From: CBFHMJ01 sp965656875
GTDB lineage: Bacteria > Pseudomonadota > Gammaproteobacteria > Enterobacterales > Alteromonadaceae
Reading direction: 5' to 3'
NCBI GenBank assembly: GCA_965656875.1
Contig: CBFHMJ010000054.1
Coordinates: forward strand, 124,001 to 188,000
DNA length: 64,000 nucleotides
The notes beneath the pieces were generated by a model. The model searched no databases, was not told the origin of the DNA, and saw only the letters and a program-made list of their open reading frames with translations. A program made the position numbers and the translations under genes. Of this stretch, positions 1 to 8,034 are shown piece by piece (position 1 is the first letter of the stretch; each line of letters opens with the position of its first letter).

Positions 1-1
1 C

Positions 2-70
2 TTCGGCATGTTGACGTCGTCGGGTCGATATATCTGCGATTTATCAACGGGATACAGCATGCTTCTGTAA
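2..70 (+). CDS. possible 3' end of an upstream gene (partial)
   Basis: One forward frame is open from the window edge and ends in two consecutive stop codons at 68-73, thirty bases before the first sheath gene. The visible tail reads FGMLTSSGRYICDLSTGYSM, then LL and stop. It is too short to assign to a family. A tight gap and a shared direction would fit another member of the injection-system operon, such as a tube, ATPase or terminator gene, but nothing in these 23 residues shows that. Confidence 0.25.
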   Translation, partial: FGMLTSSGRYICDLSTGYSMLL

Positions 71-103
71 TAAGAATGTTTTCACTTAACTGAAGGAAAT
101 ACT

Positions 104-1768
104 ATGCCTCAATACACAACACCCGACGTCTACGTTCGGGAAAAATCCCTGTTGCCACCCTCGGTGGCTGAAGTGGCGACTGCGATTCCTGCGTTTATCG
201 GTTACACGGTAAATGTAACGGATGACAAGCAGCAGTCCATGATCCAAAAACCTTACCGTATTACCAGCATGGTGGAGTATGAAACGCTGTTCGGTGGTGC
301 TTATCTTGAAAGCTTCGAACTGGCGCCTAAAGCAGACGGCTCTGGCTACAAAGTAAAAGACGCTTCGCCTGCGATGTACTTCTTACATCAGGCTGTGTCT
401 CACTTCTTCGCAAATGGTGGTGGTGCGTGTTACATCATCAGTGTTGGCCAGGCAGGTGATTCAAGCGGCCCGGATAAAGAAAAATATTATGACGCTATCG
501 ACTTACTGAACGAAGTTGATGAAGTCACAATGATTTCTACGCCGGAAACGATTGGTATGGGTAATGCGGTTGATCATTACGGTGTGGCGAATGCGGCGTT
601 AGGCCATTCTCAAAAACGTATGGATCGTATCGCATTAGTTGACGTATTGACGTCAGACGACATCGATGAAGATGCGGCAACAGCAAGACAGCGTGTATCG
701 CAGGGTCTTCAGTATGGTGCAGCTTATTATCCATACGTAAGAACAACAATGGCGCGTGCTTATGACGAAGCCAGTGTCACGATTGAAGCAACGATCAATG
801 CATCAGCAAAAGAGCTGGCAGCAGGTTACAAATATGTGACTTATACAGCTGACCCGGCAGCGGCTGGCGCGATCAGCGACTTAGGTTGGCAAGATGTTAG
901 CGCGGCAGACCACACTTACATGTCTGGTGCTATGCGTGCGAACAAGAAGAAAACCTTCGTTACTAACGACGACGCGACTTACTACGATATGGCTGGTTTC
1001 GCGGTTGAGTTGAAAGACGGCGCATTATCACCAACAGGTGAGTCAATGGAGACGACTGTCTTCACGGGCAACATGACAGCATTAACGTTGCAAAACCCTT
1101 CAATGGATGCAGCGGGCGATGCGAATTATGTGCTTTCTTCAGCTGCGGTTTATAACCAGGCGAAAGCAACATTGAACCAAAATTACCTGGTACTGCCGCC
1201 ATCACCGGCAATCGCAGGCATCATGGCAAAAACAGACGCTAATCGTGGCGTGTGGAAAGCGCCGGCAAACGTTGCAATGGCACAGGTGTTAGAGCCAATG
1301 CTGAAAATTGACAACGACGAGCAGGGCGGCCTGAATGTTGATCCAACATCAGGTAAGTCAATCAATGCGATTCGTTCATTTGTTGGCAAAGGCACACTGG
1401 TTTGGGGTGCAAGAACGCTGGCAGGGAATGACAACGAATGGCGTTACATCTCAGTACGTCGCCTGTTCAACATGGTGGAAGAGTCAGTTCAGAAAGCAAC
1501 TGCATTCGCTGTGTTTGAGCCAAATACGCCGTTCACCTGGCTGAAAATTAAGACCATGATTGAAAGCTACCTTGAGAACTTATGGCGTCAGGGTGCATTC
1601 TTCGGTGAAACACCGGATCAGGCATTCTTCGTGAATGTTGGCCTGGGCCAGACAATGACAGAAGACGACATCAACAACGGTTATCTTCGTGTTGAAATTG
1701 GTCTTGCAGCCGTGCGTCCAGCTGAATTCATCGTTCTGACCTTCTCACACAAAAGCTTAGAAGGCTAA
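104..1768 (+). CDS. eCIS contractile sheath protein 1 (Afp2/3/4-like)
   Basis: This 554-residue protein is a contractile tail sheath, which surrounds the inner tube of the particle and shortens to drive it into a target cell. The N-terminus (TPDVYVREKS, then PPSVAEVATAIPAFIGYT) and the C-terminal domain (NMVEESVQKAT, FEPNTPFTWLKIK, PAEFIVLTFSHKS) are typical of phage-like sheaths and nearly identical to the next gene. Between roughly residues 240 and 345 it carries extra sequence that the second sheath lacks; in this family such inserts usually form surface-exposed domains. The start is supported by GAAGGAAA about eight bases upstream. Several sheath paralogues are normal for Afp/PVC-type systems (afp2, afp3, afp4). 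The family call is firm; which paralogue it matches is not decided. Confidence 0.95.
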   Translation: MPQYTTPDVYVREKSLLPPSVAEVATAIPAFIGYTVNVTDDKQQSMIQKPYRITSMVEYETLFGGAYLESFELAPKADGSGYKVKDASPAMYFLHQAVSHFFANGGGACYIISVGQAGDSSGPDKEKYYDAIDLLNEVDEVTMISTPETIGMGNAVDHYGVANAALGHSQKRMDRIALVDVLTSDDIDEDAATARQRVSQGLQYGAAYYPYVRTTMARAYDEASVTIEATINASAKELAAGYKYVTYTADPAAAGAISDLGWQDVSAADHTYMSGAMRANKKKTFVTNDDATYYDMAGFAVELKDGALSPTGESMETTVFTGNMTALTLQNPSMDAAGDANYVLSSAAVYNQAKATLNQNYLVLPPSPAIAGIMAKTDANRGVWKAPANVAMAQVLEPMLKIDNDEQGGLNVDPTSGKSINAIRSFVGKGTLVWGARTLAGNDNEWRYISVRRLFNMVEESVQKATAFAVFEPNTPFTWLKIKTMIESYLENLWRQGAFFGETPDQAFFVNVGLGQTMTEDDINNGYLRVEIGLAAVRPAEFIVLTFSHKSLEG

Positions 1769-1774
1769 TCACCT

Positions 1775-1798
1775 TATACCTGACGTTCTACAGGTATA
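1775..1798 (+). other. intercistronic hairpin between the two sheath genes
   Basis: TATACCTG at 1775-1782 pairs perfectly with CAGGTATA at 1791-1798 around an 8-nt loop, and a pyrimidine-rich stretch (TCTCCTTTCTTATTTTTTG) follows. It resembles a weak intrinsic terminator or an mRNA 3'-end stabiliser after sheath 1, which could set the ratio of the two sheath proteins. That role is inferred. Confidence 0.5.
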
Positions 1799-1833
1799 TC
1801 TCCTTTCTTATTTTTTGATATGTAGGAATTCTA

Positions 1834-3300
1834 ATGGCTCAAAAACAAACGCCAGGTGTATACGTGGTTGAAAAATCCACGTTACCACCATCAGTAGCGG
1901 AAGTTGCTACTGCTATTCCTGTGTTTATCGGTTATACCGAGAAACATGAGGACAAAGACGAAAATTCACTTCAGTTTACTCCGGTTAAAATCAAAAACAT
2001 GGCGGAATACCAAACTGCGTTTGGTGGTAAATTCGCTGAAGACTTTGTGATCAAAGTACCTGCTGCTGGTGCGGCTTACGTGACAGAATATTCAGACATC
2101 GTTATGACTGACGGTGAAATGGATATGGATAAAAGCCCGAAAGTACCGGCGCTTGCCAGCTACATGATGGCTCAGTCTGTTGAGCATTTCTTCGCAAACG
2201 GCGGTGGCTTATGTTACGTCGTGAGTGTTGGCATGCACGGTGCGACTAAAGCGAAAGCTGATTTCGACAAAGCACTTAAAGCAGTTGCTAAAGTGGACGA
2301 AATCACGTTGATTTGTATGCCGGATGCAACAAACCTTCCGTCAGTATCTGACTTCTACGGCCTGCAAAACACAGCAATCGACCAATGTCGTAAGCTTCAG
2401 GATCGTTTCACGATCATTGACGTGCTTGAGCGTTCAAATGAAACCCTTTCTTCAGCAAGCATTGCTAAAGATGCTGAAATCATGCGTGATTCAGTGGTGG
2501 GCGACCTGAAATACGCGGGTGCTTATTACCCGAACCTGATCACTCAATATGCGCGTCACTACAATGTTGACTCAGTAAAAGTGATCATGGAAGCAGCAGG
2601 CAAAACACTAACGCTTCGCGAGCTTGGCGGTATCGAAGGTGAAGGTTTCACACTGGCTGAATCTGACATTGATACAGCGACATACAACCTGGCGCTTCAG
2701 CTGTTAAACAAAAACAGCCTGACGTTACCACCGTCTGCGGCGGTAGCTGGTGCAATGGCTAAAACGGATAAAGAACGTGGCGTGTGGAAAGCACCGGCAA
2801 ACGTTGCTTTATTAGGTGTTAACGCACCAAGCCGTAGCATTCGTCATGAAGATCAGCAATCACTGAACGTTCACGCTGACACGGGTAAATCAATCAACGC
2901 GATTCGTAACTTTAAAGGTAAAGGCAACCTGATCTGGGGTGCGCGTACTTTACTGGGTAACGATAACGAATGGCGTTATGTATCGGTTCGCCGCTTCTTC
3001 AACATGGTGGAAGAATCGATTCAAAAATCTACGCATTTCGCGGTATTTGAGCCAAACACACCATTCACATGGCTAAAAATCAAAACCATGATTGAAAGCT
3101 ATCTTGAAGGGCTATGGCGTCAGGGCGCTCTATTCGGTGAAACACCGGATCAGGCGTTCTTCGTGAATGTTGGCCTGGGTCAGACTATGACTGAAGACGA
3201 TATCAATAACGGCATTATGAATATTGAGATCGGTATGGCCGCAGTACGTCCGGCAGAATTCATCATCCTGACGTTCTCACACAAAAGCCTTGAAGGCTAA
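1834..3300 (+). CDS. eCIS contractile sheath protein 2 (Afp2/3/4-like)
   Basis: This 488-residue sheath is a close paralogue of the gene before it. Both ends match that protein almost residue for residue (PPSVAEVATAIPVFIGYT near the N-terminus; RQGALFGETPDQAFFVNVG and AAVRPAEFIILTFSHKS near the C-terminus). It lacks the roughly 100-residue variable segment of sheath 1 and is probably the standard-length major sheath. AGGA lies eight bases before the ATG. The 65-base gap from sheath 1 contains a hairpin, so the pair is probably co-transcribed with adjustable stoichiometry. In related systems one sheath forms the shaft and another sits near the baseplate; the sequence does not say which is which. 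Confidence 0.95.
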   Translation: MAQKQTPGVYVVEKSTLPPSVAEVATAIPVFIGYTEKHEDKDENSLQFTPVKIKNMAEYQTAFGGKFAEDFVIKVPAAGAAYVTEYSDIVMTDGEMDMDKSPKVPALASYMMAQSVEHFFANGGGLCYVVSVGMHGATKAKADFDKALKAVAKVDEITLICMPDATNLPSVSDFYGLQNTAIDQCRKLQDRFTIIDVLERSNETLSSASIAKDAEIMRDSVVGDLKYAGAYYPNLITQYARHYNVDSVKVIMEAAGKTLTLRELGGIEGEGFTLAESDIDTATYNLALQLLNKNSLTLPPSAAVAGAMAKTDKERGVWKAPANVALLGVNAPSRSIRHEDQQSLNVHADTGKSINAIRNFKGKGNLIWGARTLLGNDNEWRYVSVRRFFNMVEESIQKSTHFAVFEPNTPFTWLKIKTMIESYLEGLWRQGALFGETPDQAFFVNVGLGQTMTEDDINNGIMNIEIGMAAVRPAEFIILTFSHKSLEG

Positions 3301-3343
3301 TCCTTAATTTTTTCCTTATCTTTTTTAAACAGTTAGCCGTGTT

Positions 3344-3401
3344 CCCGGTGAAGTCATTCAGGACTTTGCTCAGGCAGGTTGTGCCTGCTTGTTCCATCGG
3401 G
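3344..3401 (+). other. two-tier RNA hairpin upstream of the tube gene
   Basis: CCCGGTG (3344-3350) can pair with CATCGGG (3395-3401) with one G-U wobble. Nested inside, CAGGCA (3371-3376) pairs perfectly with TGCCTG (3382-3387). The structure lies in the 135-base gap between the second sheath and the tube gene and follows T-rich sequence (3307-3326). It could protect the 5' end of a processed tube transcript or act as an attenuator. There is no T-run directly after the stem, so it is not a standard intrinsic terminator. Confidence 0.5.
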
Positions 3402-3435
3402 TCACGTCAACGTAAATCTATAAACGGAGCTATTC

Positions 3436-3882
3436 ATGGCAACTACTAAAGCAGATATCGCAGCTGAATATCCAATCCCGGTCTATCGTTTTGTTGTAAG
3501 TTTTGGCGAAGAGAGCATCGCGTTCTCTGAAGTTTCAGGTCTGGATATCGGTGTTGAGACGATCACTTACAAAGATGGTCACGGTAAAAAACACATGCCT
3601 GGTCAGAAAACAGACGTAAACATCACGCTTAAACGTGGTCTTGTTCGTCAGAAGAGCCAGTTCTACGACTGGATTTCTTCAATCAGTCTGAACCTGGTAG
3701 ACAAAAAAGACATCACTATTTCACTAACGAACGAAGACCGTTCAGAGCCATTAGTAACGTGGAAAGTACTTAATGCATTCCCGAAAAAACTAACTGCTCC
3801 AAGCATTAACGGTGCTTCAAACGAAGCGAGCGTGGAGTCTTTAGAGATGCTGGCGGACGACATCAAAGTCGAATTCCACTAA
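3436..3882 (+). CDS. eCIS inner tube protein (T4 gp19-like, Afp1/Afp5 type)
   Basis: This 148-residue protein belongs to the phage tail-tube (T4 gp19) family, whose hexameric rings stack into the tube that is fired and carries cargo in its lumen. Family marks are the N-terminal PIPVYRFVVSF strand, EVSGLDIGVETITYKDG, and the MPGQKTDVNITLKRGLVR segment. Length is normal for the family. GGAG lies seven bases before the ATG. The gene is flanked on both sides by stable hairpins, which fits a transcript needed in large amounts. It sits directly after the sheaths, as afp5 does in the Afp cluster. Confidence 0.95.
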   Translation: MATTKADIAAEYPIPVYRFVVSFGEESIAFSEVSGLDIGVETITYKDGHGKKHMPGQKTDVNITLKRGLVRQKSQFYDWISSISLNLVDKKDITISLTNEDRSEPLVTWKVLNAFPKKLTAPSINGASNEASVESLEMLADDIKVEFH

Positions 3883-3910
3883 TCATTTCTGATCTATCTA
3901 CCTTTCTTTT

Positions 3911-3934
3911 CAGGGGCATCTTCGGATGCTCCTG
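3911..3934 (+). other. very stable UUCG-loop hairpin after the tube gene
   Basis: CAGGGGCATC (3911-3920) pairs with GATGCTCCTG (3925-3934), ten pairs with one G-U wobble, closed by a cUUCGg tetraloop. It starts 28 bases after the tube stop codon, follows a pyrimidine-rich stretch, and ends just before the ribosome site of the next gene. There is no T-run after it, so it more likely protects the 3' end of tube mRNA, or hinders ribosome loading on the next gene, than terminates transcription. Confidence 0.6.
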
Positions 3935-3949
3935 TATTCAGGAGTAAGC

Positions 3950-4417
3950 ATGTTAATTGATTCCGGATTACCCATTGTTGGTTATAAATTTGCCGTGACG
4001 ATTTTTACCACGGGCATTCCTAACTCGATAGATATCTATTTTAAAGAAGTCACTGGCCTGAAAATGGATCGGACCATCAATTATGAAGGGAACCGAATCT
4101 CACCCGCGAAAGAAAAGAAAGTTAAAACATTAACGTTAAAACGTGGCGTTTTTACCGCGCCCAGCCCGTTAGTGGTAGAACACCTGGCGGAGGCCAACTA
4201 CTGGAATAGCCATCTGGTTCGCAAAGATCTCCTTATAACGGTGATGGATGAAAGCGGTATCCCGGTCAATTCATGGACAGTAAAACGTGCGTTTCTGGAG
4301 TCGTGGGAATGGGATGGTGTCAATGCGGAAAGTAAGGACGTCATGATTGAAACCATGAGCTTCAGCTTCAGAGATATTGCTTTTGAACCAATTAAGCAAG
4401 TCAGAACAGGAGTTTAG
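3950..4417 (+). CDS. second eCIS tube-like protein (gp19 family)
   Basis: This is a second member of the tail-tube family, 155 residues when read from the ATG at 3950. That start is preferred over an in-frame ATG at 3926 because GGAG (3941-3944) lies five bases before it and because 3926 falls inside a stable hairpin. Marks are the N-terminal PIVGYKFAVTIF strand, EVTGLKMDRTINYEGN and LTLKRGVFTAPSP, which align with the first tube protein, although the rest has diverged strongly. Afp/PVC clusters carry several tube paralogues, and the lower-copy ones form the tube initiator above the baseplate; that role is inferred here from gene order. Its stop is followed one base later by the next start. 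Confidence 0.88.
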   Translation: MLIDSGLPIVGYKFAVTIFTTGIPNSIDIYFKEVTGLKMDRTINYEGNRISPAKEKKVKTLTLKRGVFTAPSPLVVEHLAEANYWNSHLVRKDLLITVMDESGIPVNSWTVKRAFLESWEWDGVNAESKDVMIETMSFSFRDIAFEPIKQVRTGV

Positions 4418-4418
4418 T

Positions 4419-4661
4419 ATGGATGTGAAATGCAACAACATTCATGTAAAAGCCCGGTTTTCAGGTGGTGAAGATGCGATTCAGATGATGAGTGAAGGTG
4501 CAGACAGCAATTCAGCAGCCCCGGGTAATGCCGGACAAAACGATATGGGACAAAACACAGATTTAGCATCACAAAAACAATGGCTGACGAACGAAATTGC
4601 ACGCCTTAAGCGCTACATCGACCGCAAGTTTGAACAAGAACGAAATCAAAAAAGGCCCTGA
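4419..4661 (+). CDS. small DUF5908-type eCIS protein (Afp6-like)
   Basis: This is an 80-residue protein from the ATG at 4419, with AGGAG six bases upstream and only one base separating it from the previous stop. The N-terminus (MDVKCNNIHVKARF) resembles the short strand that opens DUF5908 proteins, and the C-terminus is a charged helix (LTNEIARLKRYIDRKFEQER). A small protein of this kind always sits between the tube genes and the LysM-type gene in Afp-like clusters. Its function is unknown. The middle is low-complexity and rich in Gly, Asn and Gln. The call rests mostly on position plus the weak N-terminal match. Confidence 0.7.
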   Translation: MDVKCNNIHVKARFSGGEDAIQMMSEGADSNSAAPGNAGQNDMGQNTDLASQKQWLTNEIARLKRYIDRKFEQERNQKRP

Positions 4662-4663
4662 TC

Positions 4664-5401
4664 ATGTTGAAATCCACAGGAATGAATTTATCTGGCACGC
4701 CGTTGATGGAAGTGTCTTTCTTTAAAAAAGTTGAGAAAGGCGCGGGCAGTCTGATTGAAAAAATCGAACTACCGTATGATGCGGAATCACTGAATGCGAA
4801 TGTATCGGCTAACCTGCTGGATGTGGATATCATTGGTGGGTTAAGTGGGGAAAGCTACTATCAAGGGTTGAAATCATCTGACCTGCGCGTCACTTTCCTG
4901 TTGAATGATACGCTGATCGAAACCCCGGCTGATCTGGCAAAAACCGCCAGTAGCAGCTCCAGTGTTGACGGTGTGATCACCAAACTACTGAAATATTGCT
5001 CACTGGTTCAAAGCGAAACGCATAAACCTGCGTTCGTCACGTTAGTACCTTTAAATCAACCGTTAGTTGGCGGTCCTTCTGGCGGATTCGGCGGTATGTT
5101 AAATCACATGAAAGTCGTGAATGAACTCGTTGATGACTCAGGCAGCCGCTTAAAAGCCCGGATTGAATGTTGCTTTAAAGAAGTATTATCGCCCAAAGAA
5201 GCGGCGAAAAAAGCAGGTATGGCCTCACCTGATATGACACATGTTTTCCAAAATAAAGCGGGTGACAAGCTGGTGGCTCAAGCTACTGAAATCTACGGTT
5301 CGCCGCAGTTTTCTCACAAGGTCGCAGCAGCTAATGGCCTGGCGTCCATTCGTCGTTTAAATGTCGGTGAATACATCACCTATCCACCAGTGGAGCGCTA
5401 A
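4664..5401 (+). CDS. eCIS tube-baseplate connector (Afp7-like, LysM-type)
   Basis: This 245-residue protein matches the Afp7/Pvc7 class, which joins the inner tube to the spike hub. The N-terminal half (VSFFKKVEKGAGSLIE, then ELPYDAESLNANVSANLLDVD) is the tube-like domain of CIS proteins with an FxxNPxSl-like region. The C-terminal part (DKLVAQATEIYGSPQFSHKV, then NGLASIRRLNVGEYITYPP) is a typical LysM-like tail: an opening GDKLVAQATEIYGSP, an Arg-Leu-Asn segment and a closing YPP. It begins two bases after the previous stop. Gene order (afp6-afp7-afp8) agrees. Confidence 0.88.
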   Translation: MLKSTGMNLSGTPLMEVSFFKKVEKGAGSLIEKIELPYDAESLNANVSANLLDVDIIGGLSGESYYQGLKSSDLRVTFLLNDTLIETPADLAKTASSSSSVDGVITKLLKYCSLVQSETHKPAFVTLVPLNQPLVGGPSGGFGGMLNHMKVVNELVDDSGSRLKARIECCFKEVLSPKEAAKKAGMASPDMTHVFQNKAGDKLVAQATEIYGSPQFSHKVAAANGLASIRRLNVGEYITYPPVER

Positions 5402-5402
5402 T

Positions 5403-7019
5403 ATGGATTTACGATATTCCGTGCTGGTTGATGGCAGCCCGGTGAAAGACACGCAGGTGATGTCAGTAAATTCTCGCTGGGGCGTTAACGAAATTCCAGA
5501 ATTGGAGCTGATGATCCGCGACGGCGATTTAGCCCAGGAAAAATACGAACTGACCGACAAAGACTCCTTTCCGCCGGGAAAACCGATTGAGGTTAAAGCC
5601 GGATTTGGTGATAAAACTCAGGTGTCGCTGTTTAAAGGCATTATCGTTGGCAACGCGGTTGGCTTTAACGCTGAACCGTATTTGAAAGTAACGGCACTGG
5701 GCGAGGCCGCGAAACTCTGCCAGGCACGAGTTACACAGTTGTTTGATCCGGCAACCAAAGACAACGTGATCATCGAAGACATGTTTGCCGCAGCTGGTGC
5801 TGCCGCCGACAAAGTAGACCCAAGTGATGTAGAACATCATCAGTATCTGGTGGTGGATCAATCGCCCTGGGCCGTCATCATGGATCGCATGGTCGCCAAT
5901 GGCTTTGTACTGGCCGCCGATAATGAAACCAACGTTGTAAAACTGGCCGACGCAGCTGGTGACACGCTGGAAATCAATCTGGCGATGGACAACTGCATTG
6001 ATTTTGAACTCGCTTCTGATGGCAGTTCCCAACTGAAGAAAGTTGAATACAACGGTTGGGGTATTAAAGATCAAAAGAACTTTGCCAACGCCACCGGTGA
6101 AGCAGGCACCTTTAAAGACTTAAAAGACGCTGACAAAATTTTTGGCTGGCCTGATGTATTACGCCAGCAAAGTGCGCCAGTTACTGAAGCCGAACTAAAA
6201 GCCAAAGCCGACGGTGAAGCTACGTTTCGTGCTGCCGACTCACACAAAGGCCGGGTTCTGATCCGTAATCATGACGACCACTTACCGAAAAAGTTTGCAC
6301 TGCTTGGCAAGCTGAAGTTGTCCGGTATTGGTAAAACCTTTGGTGGTGAATATCTGGTGACGGGCATTAGTCAGATGCTGGATAAAAGCGGCTGGTTTAC
6401 GGAATATCAGCTTGGTTTGTCACTACAAAAAACCTTGTGGAACAAAGACGCAAACCTGCCTGCAACACCAATGATGCTGGGGGTTATCAAGCCCTGGGCG
6501 AAAGACGAAGAAGGTTTTGAACGTATTCCTGTCGAGTTGCCAAATGCAACCGGTGGTAAGGACGTCTGGGCCAGATTATTGTCTCCGTTTGCCGGAAACG
6601 AAGAAGGTATGCAGTTTCAACCTGATCCGAACACTGAAGTCCTGGTTGATTTCATTGGCGGTGATGCCCGTTTCCCGGTGATTGTCGGTTCTGTTCATAA
6701 TCCAAAAGCCAAACCGAAATTCCCGTATGATGACAAGCTCGAAAATCGCGGCATCTTCTTCAAAGAAAAAGAACTGGAAATCAAGTTCAACCTCAAAGAA
6801 CCTCAGCTGGAAGTGATGGGTAGTAAAGACCAGACAATTACTTTCGGCCCGAAAGTCGGCTACAAGTTGGCGCAAAAAGATATGGCAACGCTGGAAGCCA
6901 AAGAGAAAATGACGGTGGTCAGTAAAGACAAAGCGACCATTGAGCTAAGCAAGAATATGGATTTCAAAGCATCCAGTGGTAATTGCACGGTAACGGCGAA
7001 AGCAACAGAGATTAAGTAA
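5403..7019 (+). CDS. eCIS spike protein (VgrG-like, Afp8 type)
   Basis: This 538-residue protein is a VgrG/gp27-gp5-like trimeric spike hub. The first 350 residues match the gp27-like fold (SRWGVNEIPELELMIRDGD, KAGFGDKTQVSLFKGIIVG, then ADSHKGRVLIRNH). An OB-fold of the gp5 type follows (LMLGVIKPWAKDEEG, then VWARLLSPFAGNEEG, FQPDPNTEVLVDFIGGDARF and VIVGSVHNP). The C-terminus is a repetitive beta-prism needle with many Lys and Thr residues. The ATG at 5403 is chosen over an in-frame ATG at 5361 because GGAG (5392-5395) lies seven bases before it and the earlier start would overlap the previous gene by 41 bases. No extra enzymatic domain is fused to the C-terminus, so cargo is not delivered as a spike extension. 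Confidence 0.95.
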   Translation: MDLRYSVLVDGSPVKDTQVMSVNSRWGVNEIPELELMIRDGDLAQEKYELTDKDSFPPGKPIEVKAGFGDKTQVSLFKGIIVGNAVGFNAEPYLKVTALGEAAKLCQARVTQLFDPATKDNVIIEDMFAAAGAAADKVDPSDVEHHQYLVVDQSPWAVIMDRMVANGFVLAADNETNVVKLADAAGDTLEINLAMDNCIDFELASDGSSQLKKVEYNGWGIKDQKNFANATGEAGTFKDLKDADKIFGWPDVLRQQSAPVTEAELKAKADGEATFRAADSHKGRVLIRNHDDHLPKKFALLGKLKLSGIGKTFGGEYLVTGISQMLDKSGWFTEYQLGLSLQKTLWNKDANLPATPMMLGVIKPWAKDEEGFERIPVELPNATGGKDVWARLLSPFAGNEEGMQFQPDPNTEVLVDFIGGDARFPVIVGSVHNPKAKPKFPYDDKLENRGIFFKEKELEIKFNLKEPQLEVMGSKDQTITFGPKVGYKLAQKDMATLEAKEKMTVVSKDKATIELSKNMDFKASSGNCTVTAKATEIK

Positions 7020-7116
7020 TTCTCTGAACACCAGCCGTCACCGGTTCATTATCAATACGTGCGTCATCTCCCCCCAATTTAATCTTTAATCTCAAATCTC
7101 ATTGTGGAGTATCACT

Positions 7117-7521
7117 ATGGCTGAGAATGCCTTCCTGGGTAAGGGCTGGGCCTTTCCCCCACGATTTTCCTCGCCGTCTTCCGGTCCTGTCATGGACGAC
7201 GGTGATGCCCTGTTGCAGCAAGCAATTCATGTCGCGCTGCATACTGCGGTGGGCGAACGCCCGTTCTGGCCAGATATGGGCTCGGGACTAACCGATTTTA
7301 TGTTTGCTGACGCGACAACACAGAATATTTCTGCGCTCAGACAAGAGATCTCCACGGTGTTACTGAACAACGAACCCAGAATCACACTGGAAAAAATCAA
7401 TTTTGATGTCGATGAACTGTATGAAGGCATCCTGAAGATTGAACTGGAATACATCGTGCGCCAGACCAACAGCCGCAGCAACATGGTCTTCCCATTCTAC
7501 TTGCAGGAGCAATCGATATGA
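7117..7521 (+). CDS. gp25-like baseplate wedge protein (Afp9-like)
   Basis: This 134-residue protein belongs to the GPW/gp25 family, which links the baseplate to the first sheath ring. The characteristic opening (FLGKGWAFPPRF) and the segment AVGERPFWPDMGSGLTDFMF are present. The ATG at 7117 has GGAG (7106-7109) seven bases upstream and is preferred over an upstream in-frame start. It overlaps the next gene by four bases (ATGA), so the two are translationally coupled. The length is normal. Confidence 0.94.
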   Translation: MAENAFLGKGWAFPPRFSSPSSGPVMDDGDALLQQAIHVALHTAVGERPFWPDMGSGLTDFMFADATTQNISALRQEISTVLLNNEPRITLEKINFDVDELYEGILKIELEYIVRQTNSRSNMVFPFYLQEQSI

Positions 7522-7943
7522 GCCTGAAAAATCCCGCGTTAGACAAAGATAAAGTGATGTGTTTTCCCATTTTTGGCAAAGCCATCGTGTTTGTTCGACC
7601 GGGTAAATTCAAGGCATCCGGTGAGATGAAAATAAAAGGGAAAAAAGTCTGTATCAGTGGTGATGAAGCCAATATAGAAATCGCTGATTGTGGCTACATT
7701 TCACCGCCGTTCATTGTTCCGGGTAAAGGTAGTTTCGAATTTAAACTGGGCAGCGATCAGGAAGCAAAGAAAGTTAAAAACAAAGAAATGCTCATCATTC
7801 GCGGCACATTTATGGATGTGACCTTCAAACCATCCAGCCCGGCAAAAATGCCCCCCAATGCAGGCGGCGCATCGGACCCGGCTCCTGAGTACAAAGGCAA
7901 AGCACTGATTCAGGCATCCAAAAGTAAAGTAAAAACCCATTAA
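7518..7943 (+). CDS. PAAR-like spike tip protein (Afp10-like)
   Basis: This 141-residue protein sits exactly where the PAAR-repeat tip protein is encoded in Afp/PVC clusters, between gp25 and the first large baseplate gene. The sequence (VMCFPIFGKAIVFVRPG, KKVCISGDEANIEIAD, KGSFEFKLGSDQ) has the Cys- and Gly-containing short strands of a small beta-rich tip protein. The classic PAAR proline-alanine repeats are not clear. The last 35 residues are a Pro/Lys-rich tail. Its start overlaps the gp25 stop by four bases. The position is strong evidence; the fold assignment is moderate. Confidence 0.75.
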   Translation: MSLKNPALDKDKVMCFPIFGKAIVFVRPGKFKASGEMKIKGKKVCISGDEANIEIADCGYISPPFIVPGKGSFEFKLGSDQEAKKVKNKEMLIIRGTFMDVTFKPSSPAKMPPNAGGASDPAPEYKGKALIQASKSKVKTH

Positions 7944-8034
7944 GTGATGCTGACGCAACCGGGCGACCGCCGGGACACCTGCTAACTCCACGTTACTCAT
8001 CTGACTTTAACTATTGATTATTAAAGGCAATCTT

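Noticed and set aside
5529..6074. Antisense open frame of 181 codons in the spike gene
   Set aside because: The VgrG-like protein on the forward strand is clear, and the reverse frame has no ribosome site or family resemblance.
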